From: an uncultured Mobiluncus sp.
Lineage (GTDB): Bacteria > Actinomycetota > Actinomycetes > Actinomycetales > Actinomycetaceae
Assembly: GCF_947254095.1 (NCBI RefSeq)
Contig: NZ_CAMYBV010000007.1
Span: 40,188 to 104,187 of the forward strand
DNA: 64,000 bases
Reading direction: 5' to 3'
Shown here: one piece after another, positions 42,138-49,863 of the stretch
How the letters are laid out: every line of letters begins with the position of its first letter
How positions within the stretch are numbered: the stretch's first letter is position 1
Program-made: the position numbers and the translations under genes
The notes under the pieces: generated by a model
Seen by the model: the letters and a program-made list of their open reading frames with translations, nothing else
Database searches by the model: none
What the model was told of the DNA's origin: nothing

Positions 42138-43313
42138 ATGGCAGTAACGAATTGGGCGTTCCCTAACCTGGAGGCGAAGCCGGGGGCGTGGCGCCGATAC
42201 TGGGTGGTGCTGGTGGCTTTTCCCAATCTGTACCGGGAAATTTTCGCGGGTTCGACCCTGGAATCGTTCTGTTTGGGAATGGCAGACGACCCTCTGCACC
42301 GCAAACTGCTTGACTCCTATATGCGGGCGCGGGCGCGCAAGGAAAAGCACGCCCTCAAGGCGCTGCAAAACGGCACTGATGTGCGCGACATTCCCGGTGC
42401 CGACAGAGCGATTCAAGTGTTTAAAGCCCGGTTCGATGAGCTCAGTCAGGAAAATGCTCAGGGTCTTTCCGAGCAACAGCTTCCCCTGTTGGTGGAGCGG
42501 CTTTCCTCGGCTGTGTGTGACTACACTTTTTGTGAGGATATGCAGCCGCGGATTGCGGATCGGGTCATCGGTCCCAGTGGCCGAAATATCGCGGATGCCC
42601 TAGCCCAGCAGTGGCTGGAGTTTCCCCTGTTAAAGTACCTCAAGCAGCGTTTTCATCCGCGGGCGCATCATCTGCGGTTTGATTCTTTGGATGCCGTGAC
42701 GCTGCGCCAGCCCTCCGACCCCAGCGCTGTGCAGCGCCCTTCCGGGCAGCTACCGCGCTACGGGGCGCCTCACGGGGGAACGAATCCCCACACTTTCCCC
42801 TTTGTGACGAGTTTCATCGGTCCGGTTCCTCCCATCCCCGATCCGACTTCCGGCTTGCACTTCCCACAAGCGCCGTTGCTCCAGTTCGCCTGTACGCGCG
42901 ACCTGTTTGACCCGGTGTGGGCAGCCAGTCCGGAACAGGCGCGTGAGATTCCGTTCCACTTTGATCAGATTCCGCCCCTCAGCTTTAACCGTGTCTATCA
43001 AGTGAATACTCTGGAAAACTGGCGTGAGCTGGTCAGGCGCTATCCGCTGGAGTTCACCAACCTGGAAGTGCGCCAGGAGTTCCAACGCTTGAGCGGCAAA
43101 GACGCGGTGTTTCTGGGGGTCGATTGGGAGCGGGTTCGCCAGGACTACGACGTGGTGTTTTTCGGGTTCGCGGCGGTTTTGGACTGCGCCGACGTGGGCG
43201 TAGACATCGAGGCGAGTGAGTTAGGTGAGCTGGCGCAATCGTGTGCAGGGGCACGCCTCACCGCGGTCATGTATCGGGTGGTGCCCGGTTCGACCTATTG
43301 GTTGAACCTCTAA
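42138..43313 (+). CDS. Conserved protein of unknown function between potassium-transport genes
   Basis: 391 residues, soluble, no signal peptide. The N-terminal part (to about 190) is helical and charged. The C-terminal part has Gly-Gly-Thr-Asn-Pro-His-Thr-Phe-Pro-Phe and Leu-Leu-Gln-Phe-Ala-Cys-Thr-Arg-Asp-Leu-Phe motifs. No family is recognised. It starts 20 bases after trkH and ends 7 bases from the convergent trkA-like gene, so it is probably co-transcribed with trkH. Confidence 0.65.
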   Translation: MAVTNWAFPNLEAKPGAWRRYWVVLVAFPNLYREIFAGSTLESFCLGMADDPLHRKLLDSYMRARARKEKHALKALQNGTDVRDIPGADRAIQVFKARFDELSQENAQGLSEQQLPLLVERLSSAVCDYTFCEDMQPRIADRVIGPSGRNIADALAQQWLEFPLLKYLKQRFHPRAHHLRFDSLDAVTLRQPSDPSAVQRPSGQLPRYGAPHGGTNPHTFPFVTSFIGPVPPIPDPTSGLHFPQAPLLQFACTRDLFDPVWAASPEQAREIPFHFDQIPPLSFNRVYQVNTLENWRELVRRYPLEFTNLEVRQEFQRLSGKDAVFLGVDWERVRQDYDVVFFGFAAVLDCADVGVDIEASELGELAQSCAGARLTAVMYRVVPGSTYWLNL

Positions 43314-43320
43314 AGTTCCC

Positions 43321-43989
43321 CTAGGGACGGTTCGCGAAATCTTCGAGCAGTTTTCCGTCGCCCGACACGATAATCAGGTCGTTGGCTGCCACTACGGTGT
43401 CCGGCCCGGCGTATTCAAAGTGCTGTCCAGGCGAGATTACACCCAGGATATTGACCCCGTAGCGGCGGCGCACATCGGATTCCAGCAGGGTAAATCCTTG
43501 GATCTCTGCCGGCGGGCGCATCTTAACAATCGAGAACCCTTCCCGATCCATCTCTACGTAGTCCAGCATCCTGCCGTCAACCAGGTGCGCGGTACGCCGT
43601 CCAGCATCAAATTCGGGGTAAATGACATGGTGGGCGCCGATACGACGCAGGATTTTGCCCTGTTCGCGGCTGATGGCTTTGGCCCAGATTTGCTCCATCC
43701 CCAAATCGACTAAGTTGGCGGTAATCAGCACCGACGCTTCCAGAGCGCCGACCCCCACCACGGTGGACGAAAAATCTTTGGCACCCAGCTGTTCCATCGC
43801 GTCCAGGCGGGTCGCGTCCGCTTCCACTACGGGAAAGAGCGGGGAAAACCGCTCGACTTGCGCCGGGTCGCTTTCGACCGCCAGAATTTCGCGGTCCAGT
43901 GAATTCAGCGTCATCGCCACCGCGGACCCGAAACGGCCCAAGCCGATTACCAATGTTCCCGAGGACTTTTCCTTTTCAGCCACCCTCAA
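43321..43989 (-). CDS. KtrA/TrkA-type RCK regulator of potassium uptake
   Basis: 222 residues. RCK_N Rossmann domain with Val-Ile-Gly-Leu-Gly-Arg-Phe-Gly-Ser near the N-terminus and an acidic strand end (Ala-Val-Glu-Ser-Asp), then an RCK_C domain. Binds ATP/ADP or NAD(H) and gates the TrkH/KtrB pore. TTG43989 or GTG43983 is the start. It converges with the trkH operon instead of following it, an unusual layout. Confidence 0.85.
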   Translation of the reverse strand: MRVAEKEKSSGTLVIGLGRFGSAVAMTLNSLDREILAVESDPAQVERFSPLFPVVEADATRLDAMEQLGAKDFSSTVVGVGALEASVLITANLVDLGMEQIWAKAISREQGKILRRIGAHHVIYPEFDAGRRTAHLVDGRMLDYVEMDREGFSIVKMRPPAEIQGFTLLESDVRRRYGVNILGVISPGQHFEYAGPDTVVAANDLIIVSGDGKLLEDFANRP

Positions 43990-44271
43990 AGTTTACCTGT
44001 TTCATGCCTTCCAGTTGGCTTTCTGGCTGGATTGTGGCGGTTTCGAGGGATTTTTGACATCGCGCGGCAGTGGCGGGGAATCACCCCGAAACAATCATTT
44101 GTCCTGACAAAGTCCCCCTTTTGAACATTGATTGCCTGCTCAAACCCCCTTTGGTCAGAAAAATCCGTAAAGAACCTAATGAAGTCCAAAACCGGCCGAT
44201 AGTTACGGTTGTCACCAAGGTCATCGGCAACGGTGTCTTGGAGTCAGAGACTATGACGATCCAAGGATGGG

Positions 44272-44568
44272 ATGAAAATGAGCGAGCAACTTAGCGGGAC
44301 AGACAAGCTGCAGACACCTCAGATGTTTGCGGTGGCTGTGGCCTCCACGGCTGGCCGCAGCGCCTACGATAACGTTCCTGTTTTCCCCAAGGTTGTCGCT
44401 CCCAGCAACGTGAATCGGGCGGATGGCGACGCGCGGGCTTTCAAGTCTGGCACGCTGGCTGACGCGGTAAACAAGCTGGTAGGTCGTCCCTCCTTCAACG
44501 TTCCCGCTTCGGGAATCGTGGGGATTCTCAGTTCCCGCACGGTGGCTAACCAGGGCTTTGCCGCCTAG
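44272..44568 (+). CDS. Small Ala/Ser/Val-rich protein of unknown function
   Basis: 98 residues, no signal peptide or membrane helix, and no recognised family. ATG44272 is preceded by AAGG at five bases and the gene is followed by a strong terminator, both signs of real expression. The protein has Phe-Ala-Val-Ala-Val-Ala-Ser-Thr-Ala-Gly-Arg and Val-Gly-Ile-Leu-Ser-Ser-Arg-Thr segments. It stands alone between trkA and dnaK. Confidence 0.6.
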   Translation: MKMSEQLSGTDKLQTPQMFAVAVASTAGRSAYDNVPVFPKVVAPSNVNRADGDARAFKSGTLADAVNKLVGRPSFNVPASGIVGILSSRTVANQGFAA

Positions 44569-44617
44569 TTTGCGGGGTTTGGACAACATTCTTTTTTCTT
44601 CATGATGTTCTCCTTTG

Positions 44618-44657
44618 GGGCAAGGCGTCCGGAGTTTTTCCGGGCGCTTTGCCCTTT
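44618..44657 (+). terminator. Strong terminator before the dnaK promoter
   Basis: A 16-bp stem with two G-T wobbles (44618-44633 with 44639-44654) and a five-base loop, followed by TTTCTGG. It isolates the small gene 44272-44568 from the dnaK operon. Confidence 0.8.
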
Positions 44658-44737
44658 CTGGATTTGAGTTCACAAGGGCGTTTCATCGTTTTTCGTTTCG
44701 GCCTGCGTTTTGCGGGAATAAAACCACCCTTTCAGAA

Positions 44738-44758
44738 GTTGAGTTAGATAGACTCAAG
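44738..44758 (+). promoter_or_regulatory. HAIR element 1 (HspR operator), one mismatch
   Basis: GTTGAGT-N7-ACTCAAG differs from the HAIR consensus CTTGAGT-N7-ACTCAAG in one base. It lies 43 bases upstream of the perfect copy. Confidence 0.75.
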
Positions 44759-44800
44759 TTCTACAGTTTCGGGTAGACAAGGAAAATCACCTGAGCTAAA

Positions 44801-44821
44801 CTTGAGTCGTTAGAACTCAAG
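44801..44821 (+). promoter_or_regulatory. HAIR element 2 (HspR operator), perfect match
   Basis: CTTGAGT-CGTTAGA-ACTCAAG is an exact HAIR sequence, 64 bases upstream of the dnaK start. HspR, encoded last in this operon, should bind both HAIR copies and repress dnaK-grpE-dnaJ-hspR. Confidence 0.93.
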
Positions 44822-44885
44822 ATTCCTATTCTTGGGTTTGAAATGTAAAGAATACGAACACACAACGAAAAAGGGGAGAAACACA

Positions 44886-46760
44886 ATGGCAAAAGCAGTA
44901 GGCATCGACTTGGGAACCACAAACTCGGCTCTGGCCGTTTTGGAAGGTGGTGAACCCACGATTATCGCCAACGCAGAAGGGATGCGCACCACGCCTTCCG
45001 TGGTGGCGTTCTCAAAGACGGGCGAAGTCCTGGTGGGAGAGGTCGCCAAGCGTCAGGCGGTCACGAACGTAGACCGCACTATATCTTCGGTGAAGCGTCA
45101 CATGGGCACCGACTGGAAGGTCGCCATCGACGACAAGGAATACACTCCGCAGGAAATCTCGGCTCGTATCTTGGGCAAACTCAAGCAGGACGCCGAAGCC
45201 TACCTGGGTGAAAGCGTGGATTCCGCGGTCATCACCGTTCCGGCATACTTCAATGACTCTCAGCGCACCGCGACCCAGGAAGCTGGCCAGATTGCAGGCT
45301 TAAAGGTGCTGCGTATCATCAACGAACCGACCGCCGCAGCGCTGGCTTACGGTCTGGAAAAGGGCAAGGAGGACGAACTAATCCTGGTATTCGACCTGGG
45401 CGGCGGCACTTTCGATGTGTCCCTGCTGGAGGTCGGCAAGGACGACGACGGTTTTTCCACCATTCAGGTGCGCGCCACCAACGGCGATAACAAACTGGGT
45501 GGCGACGACTGGGATCAGCGCATCGTCGACTGGTTGGTTGACCAGGTTAAGACCAAGGACGGCGTGGATTTGTCCAAGGATAAAATCGCGTTGCAGCGTC
45601 TGCGTGACGCTGCTGAGCAGGCCAAGAAAGAACTGTCCAGCGCGATGAGCACGAATATTAACCTGCAGTACCTGTCTATGAGCGAAAACGGCCCGATTCA
45701 CCTAGACGAAAAACTCACGCGAGCCAAGTTTGAGGAAATGACGGAAGACCTGCTCAATCGTTGCAAGACTCCGTTTAACGCGGTCATCAAAGACGCCGGC
45801 ATTAAGCTCAGCGAAATCGACCACGTGGTGATGGTTGGCGGATCCACCCGGATGCCTGCCGTAACCGAGCTGGTCAAGGAGCTGACCGGGGGGCGTGAGC
45901 CGAATAAGGGCGTGAACCCCGACGAGGTCGTGGCGGTGGGAGCCGCTCTCCAGGCGGGCGTGATTGAAGGTGACCGCAAGGACGTCCTGCTCATCGACGT
46001 GACCCCCTTGAGCTTGGGTATCGAAACCAAGGGCGGCATTATGACCCCGCTGATTGAGCGCAACACGGCTATTCCGACCAAGCACTCCGAGGTCTTTTCG
46101 ACCGCCGAGGACAATCAGCCTTCCGTGCTGATTCAGGTCTACCAAGGGGAACGTCAGTTCGCTCGCGACAACAAGCCGCTGGGCACTTTCGAACTGACCG
46201 GAATCGCTCCTGCGCCACGCGGACTGCCGCAAATCGAAGTCACTTTTGACATCGACGCTAACGGTATCGTGCACGTTTCGGCAAAGGACCGCGGCACTGG
46301 TCAGGAGCAGTCCATGACCATCACCGGCGGATCTTCCCTTCCGAAGGACGAAATTGACCGCATGATTAAGGAAGCCGAGGCGCACTCTGCGGAAGACAAG
46401 CAGCGTCGTGACGAAGCTGAGGTGCGTAATGGTGCTGAACAGGCCGTTTACCGTATCGAGAAACTACTGAAGGACAACGCTGAAAAGCTGCCTGAGGACG
46501 TGGTGGCTCCGGTGAAGGAATCTTTGGAACACCTTAAGAAGGCCAACGAAGGTGAAGACATCGAAGCTATCAAGACGGCGATGAGCGAACTGGAGGAAAA
46601 GGCCCAAGCCATTGGACAGGCTCTGTACGCCCACGCGCAGGAAAACGAGTCGGCGCCGGCGGACGGTGCTGCTGCGGAACCCAACACCGCCTCCACCGAT
46701 GATGACGACGTTATCGACGCCGAAGTCATTGATGAAGACGATGAGGGTGATAACAAGTGA
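44886..46760 (+). CDS. dnaK: Chaperone DnaK (Hsp70)
   Basis: 624 residues. Nucleotide-binding motifs Gly-Ile-Asp-Leu-Gly-Thr-Thr-Asn-Ser (6-14), [11 protein letters not shown] and Met-Val-Gly-Gly-Ser-Thr-Arg-Met-Pro; linker Asp-Val-Thr-Pro-Leu-Ser-Leu; acidic C-terminal tail. ATG44886 has GGGGAGA upstream; the frame extends to 44832 without homology. First gene of the HspR-controlled operon. Overlaps grpE by 4 bases. Confidence 0.98.
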   Translation: MAKAVGIDLGTTNSALAVLEGGEPTIIANAEGMRTTPSVVAFSKTGEVLVGEVAKRQAVTNVDRTISSVKRHMGTDWKVAIDDKEYTPQEISARILGKLKQDAEAYLGESVDSAVITVPAYFNDSQRTATQEAGQIAGLKVLRIINEPTAAALAYGLEKGKEDELILVFDLGGGTFDVSLLEVGKDDDGFSTIQVRATNGDNKLGGDDWDQRIVDWLVDQVKTKDGVDLSKDKIALQRLRDAAEQAKKELSSAMSTNINLQYLSMSENGPIHLDEKLTRAKFEEMTEDLLNRCKTPFNAVIKDAGIKLSEIDHVVMVGGSTRMPAVTELVKELTGGREPNKGVNPDEVVAVGAALQAGVIEGDRKDVLLIDVTPLSLGIETKGGIMTPLIERNTAIPTKHSEVFSTAEDNQPSVLIQVYQGERQFARDNKPLGTFELTGIAPAPRGLPQIEVTFDIDANGIVHVSAKDRGTGQEQSMTITGGSSLPKDEIDRMIKEAEAHSAEDKQRRDEAEVRNGAEQAVYRIEKLLKDNAEKLPEDVVAPVKESLEHLKKANEGEDIEAIKTAMSELEEKAQAIGQALYAHAQENESAPADGAAAEPNTASTDDDDVIDAEVIDEDDEGDNK

Positions 46761-47557
46761 GCGAGGACAAACTCAGTCAAGAGGCCCGCAAGGCGTACGC
46801 CGAAGCTCAGAAAGAATTCGATGAAGCCGCTGCTCATGAAGCCGAAAAGGCCAGCGCGGCACAGAATTCCGCAGAGACCGAGGTCAAAGCCAAGTCTGGC
46901 TCCAAGAACGGCAAAAATGCCGACTCCGCGGCGGAGCATTCCTCACACAGCCATGTTTCCCCCGGTGACTCTGCTGGTCACGAAAACGGGGGCGCGGCTC
47001 AGGCGGGTGGACAGCCCGCCGCGGATGAAGCGGATGAGCTGACCGGCGAGTTGGCTCATGCCCAAGAGGACCGTATCGCGACGCTAAACCAAGACCTCGA
47101 TCGCGCCAAGGATGACTTGGCGCGGGCGCGGGCGGATTTGTATAACCTCCAACAGGAGTACAGCAACTACGCCAAACGCACCAAGGCGGAAATCCCCCAG
47201 CAGCAAGAAGCGGGGGTCGCCTCGGTGGTTGATGCCCTGATGGGAGTGTTGGACGACATTGATTTGGCTCGTCAGCACGGAGACTTGGAGGGTCCGTTTG
47301 GCGCGGTGGCTACCAAATTGGAGTCCACTTTGCAGACGCGGTTTAAAGTCAAGCGTTACGGAAAGGTCGGCGACACCTTCGATCCGAATCTGCACCAGGC
47401 CATTCAAATGGCTCCGGGTGCAGATGACGGTGGCGAACATATCATCGACGCGGTGGCGCAGCCGGGCTACCTGATGGGAGAACGGGTTCTGCGCGCTGCC
47501 ATGGTGGTGGTGGGAGTTGAGAAAAGTCCCTCTGCCGACCAAACTTCAGAGGCATGA
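46757..47557 (+). CDS. grpE: Nucleotide exchange factor GrpE
   Basis: 266 residues. A long charged, low-complexity N-terminus (to about 95) precedes a coiled coil and the beta domain with Ala-Val-Val/Met-Val-Val-Gly-type end and His-Gln-Ala-Ile. GTG46757 overlaps the dnaK stop. It speeds ADP release from DnaK. Longer than the family average because of the N-terminal extension. Confidence 0.95.
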   Translation: MSEDKLSQEARKAYAEAQKEFDEAAAHEAEKASAAQNSAETEVKAKSGSKNGKNADSAAEHSSHSHVSPGDSAGHENGGAAQAGGQPAADEADELTGELAHAQEDRIATLNQDLDRAKDDLARARADLYNLQQEYSNYAKRTKAEIPQQQEAGVASVVDALMGVLDDIDLARQHGDLEGPFGAVATKLESTLQTRFKVKRYGKVGDTFDPNLHQAIQMAPGADDGGEHIIDAVAQPGYLMGERVLRAAMVVVGVEKSPSADQTSEA

Positions 47558-47590
47558 ATCGTGAATCAAGAAATGGAAAGGGGGTAAGCG

Positions 47591-48694
47591 ATGGGCACCA
47601 ATGATTGGATTGATAAGGATTATTACGCCGTCCTGGGAGTCTCAAAGGACGTGACGGATAAAGACCTGAAAAAGGCCTATCGCAAGTTAGCGCGTCAGTA
47701 TCACCCGGACCAGAATCCCGGCGATAAAGCGGCTGAGGAAAAGTTTAAAGAGATTGGCGAGGCTTACTCGGTTCTCTCCGATTCCGAACAGCGTCAGAAG
47801 TACGATGCCTTGCGAGCGATGGTCTCTGGCGGTCCTCGGTTTCAGGCTGGGGGGTCCCGCCACGGTTCTGCCTCCGATTTTGAGGACGTGTTTTCGGCAA
47901 TGTTCTCTGGCGGTTACGGCGCTGGTGGTAGCACTTACGGTGGTGCCGGTCCGGATTTGAGCGACATCCTCAACACTTTTACCCGCTATGCGGATAGTGC
48001 GGATGGAGCTGGTCCGGGTGCATCTTACGCCGGATTTGGACCAGGCTTTTCGGGTCGTTTTCCGGGAGGAGCCCGACCCACGGCTGACCCAGGTTACGGT
48101 GCCGGAGCATCCACCGCGGGGGCGCGCAAGTTCGCGTTCCGTGCCCAAGACGGTGCTGACCTCACGGCTTCCACGAAACTGACCTTTAAACAGGCGTATA
48201 ACGGCGCCACCATTCGGCTCAAGCTGCACGGTGAAGTCATTAGCGTGCGGATTCCTCCGGGGGTTCGGGACGGGCAAAAGATTCGCCTGAAGGGTAAGGG
48301 TAAGCCAGGCATAAACGGTGGCGAACCGGGCAACCTGGTGGTGACCTGCAGTGTTTCTCCGCACCCCTTCCTGCAGTTGGATGGGAAGGATTTGCTGTTC
48401 ACTCTGCCCATTACTTTTGCGGAAGCCGTCAACGGGGCACTTATTGAAGTACCGCTGCCGGATGGTTCGACCGTGAAAGTTAATGTACCGAGCGGTACAC
48501 AATCTGGTGAGGAGATTCGGATTCCCGGATACGGCTTGCACACCAAGAAAGGACGCGGGAACTTGCGCTTAACCGTGCAGGTAGCCGTCCCGCAGAAGCT
48601 CTCGCGGGCTGCCAAGAAAGCCGTTGATGATTTCGCGGCGGCAACCAGCAGCGCTAATCCGCGCGCCGAGTTAGATCGGAAGGTTGCGCTTTAG
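47591..48694 (+). CDS. dnaJ: DnaJ/CbpA-type co-chaperone without zinc finger
   Basis: 367 residues. J-domain with Gln-Tyr-His-Pro-Asp-Gln-Asn near residue 38, a Gly-rich region (about 80-175) and two C-terminal beta domains (Ile-Pro-Pro-Gly-Val-Arg-Asp-Gly and Val-Pro-Ser-Gly-Thr-Gln-Ser-Gly-Glu). The four Cys-x-x-Cys-x-Gly-x-Gly repeats of DnaJ are absent; only one Cys is present. So it is a class B (CbpA-like) J protein in the dnaJ position. Stimulates DnaK ATPase. Confidence 0.93.
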   Translation: MGTNDWIDKDYYAVLGVSKDVTDKDLKKAYRKLARQYHPDQNPGDKAAEEKFKEIGEAYSVLSDSEQRQKYDALRAMVSGGPRFQAGGSRHGSASDFEDVFSAMFSGGYGAGGSTYGGAGPDLSDILNTFTRYADSADGAGPGASYAGFGPGFSGRFPGGARPTADPGYGAGASTAGARKFAFRAQDGADLTASTKLTFKQAYNGATIRLKLHGEVISVRIPPGVRDGQKIRLKGKGKPGINGGEPGNLVVTCSVSPHPFLQLDGKDLLFTLPITFAEAVNGALIEVPLPDGSTVKVNVPSGTQSGEEIRIPGYGLHTKKGRGNLRLTVQVAVPQKLSRAAKKAVDDFAAATSSANPRAELDRKVAL

Positions 48695-48702
48695 GAGATG
48701 TC

Positions 48703-49266
48703 ATGAGCCTAATCGATGAGATGAATGCGGCCCTGGCGCTGTTGTGTTCCAACAATCGGCGGCTGGTGGAGACCATTCTGACCAAAGAATTCGGAGGGGC
48801 TCACGGCACTGCCGGGCTCAGCGAGGTCGAAGCCCAACAGGTGTGGGTGAAGCCCCGGTTTCGGGTATCTCAGGCCGCCGAAATGATGAGCATCCACCCC
48901 CAGACCCTGCGTCAATATGATCGGCTGGGTCTGGTGGTGCCGCGACGCACCGGTGGGGGTGGACGGCGCTATTCGCTGCGGGATTTGGCGCGACTACACC
49001 AGGTTCAGAGTTTGTCCCAGGGAGAGGGCGTGAACTTAGAGGGCATTCGGCGCATCATGGATTTGCAGCGCCGCGTGGATGAACTCGAAGCAGAAAACGC
49101 GGCGCTCTCCCTGGCGGCAAACCGGCAAAATCGGGTCTTTGCCGCCTCCTCCAGCGGTGAAGTTACGAAACTTAATCGCGGGCAGCGACCCGAAAAGACA
49201 CAATCAATAGGCTTCCCCCTTGGGGCATCTTCTCAGTCGAGCGCCCTGGTGGTGTGGGGTCAATAG
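48703..49266 (+). CDS. hspR: HspR, MerR-family heat-shock repressor
   Basis: 187 residues, longer than the usual ~130. The MerR-type HTH (Arg-Val-Ser-Gln-Ala-Ala-Glu-Met, His-Pro-Gln-Thr-Leu-Arg-Gln-Tyr-Asp-Arg-Leu-Gly-Leu) starts only at about residue 48, after an extra N-terminal helix-rich region. A coiled coil follows (Leu-Gln-Arg-Arg-Val-Asp-Glu-Leu-Glu). It represses its own operon through the HAIR elements; DnaK acts as co-repressor in known systems. Confidence 0.93.
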   Translation: MSLIDEMNAALALLCSNNRRLVETILTKEFGGAHGTAGLSEVEAQQVWVKPRFRVSQAAEMMSIHPQTLRQYDRLGLVVPRRTGGGGRRYSLRDLARLHQVQSLSQGEGVNLEGIRRIMDLQRRVDELEAENAALSLAANRQNRVFAASSSGEVTKLNRGQRPEKTQSIGFPLGASSQSSALVVWGQ

Positions 49267-49321
49267 GGTGTGGGGGTGAATGGTGTTGCTTGGTGGGCCC
49301 ACACTTTCGGTTAAATACCGC

Positions 49322-49348
49322 GGGGACGCCGGTATTCCCAGCGTCCCC
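49322..49348. terminator. Hairpin between hspR and the convergent small gene
   Basis: GGGGACGC (49322-49329) pairs with GCGTCCCC (49341-49348), extended by CCG/CGG flanks. No good T-run on either side, so it is a probable bidirectional terminator of modest strength. Confidence 0.5.
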
Positions 49349-49395
49349 CGGAAAAATCCGCTTAATCAGGGATTACGAAGCCATCATTCGATGTC

Positions 49396-49677
49396 TTACT
49401 TGCCGCCCAGCTTGTCGTCAGCGGCATCGCGGGCAGCGTCAATCTTGTCCGCGAACTTGCCGCCGGTCACCTTATTGGCAGCGCCGGCAACGTCGTCCAA
49501 AATCTTGTCGGTCTTGTCCTCGGAAGTCACCGCGTCCTTGGCGGAGTCCACCGCGTCTTTGGCCTTATCGCCCAAATCCTTGGCGGCGTCCTTGGTCTTA
49601 TCGCCCAAATCCTTGGCAGCATCCTTGGCCTTTTCGCCCAAGTCCTTAGCTTTACCAGCCAAATCTTCCAAACCCAT
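49396..49677 (-). CDS. LEA-like repeat protein with MT0933/Rv0909-type antitoxin-like C-terminus
   Basis: 93 residues. Residues 5-50 are heptad/11-mer repeats of Ala-Lys-Asp-Leu-Gly-Asp-Lys type, as in LEA/CsbD stress proteins. The last 40 (Asp-Lys-Ile-Leu-Asp-Asp-Val-Ala-Gly, Thr-Gly-Gly-Lys-Phe-Ala-Asp-Lys-Ile-Asp) match the Rv0909/MT0933 antitoxin family. ATG49677 has AAGGAG 6 bases upstream. No toxin gene is adjacent. The location between hspR and clpB suggests a stress role. Confidence 0.75.
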   Translation of the reverse strand: MGLEDLAGKAKDLGEKAKDAAKDLGDKTKDAAKDLGDKAKDAVDSAKDAVTSEDKTDKILDDVAGAANKVTGGKFADKIDAARDAADDKLGGK

Positions 49678-49863
49678 GAAAACTCCTTCGTACTCGAAAA
49701 TTGAAATTGGTAATTCTTTTCTATCAGACTTCACCGCACCGCGGAGGGGAATTAACCAAATTATGCAGAGAGTGAAAACCCAGATTTTACTTATCTATCG
49801 CGGAATGCGCCGCCCGTAAATACTGTTTATTTAAGTGCCGAAAGGCGAAAGGGAATGATAATT

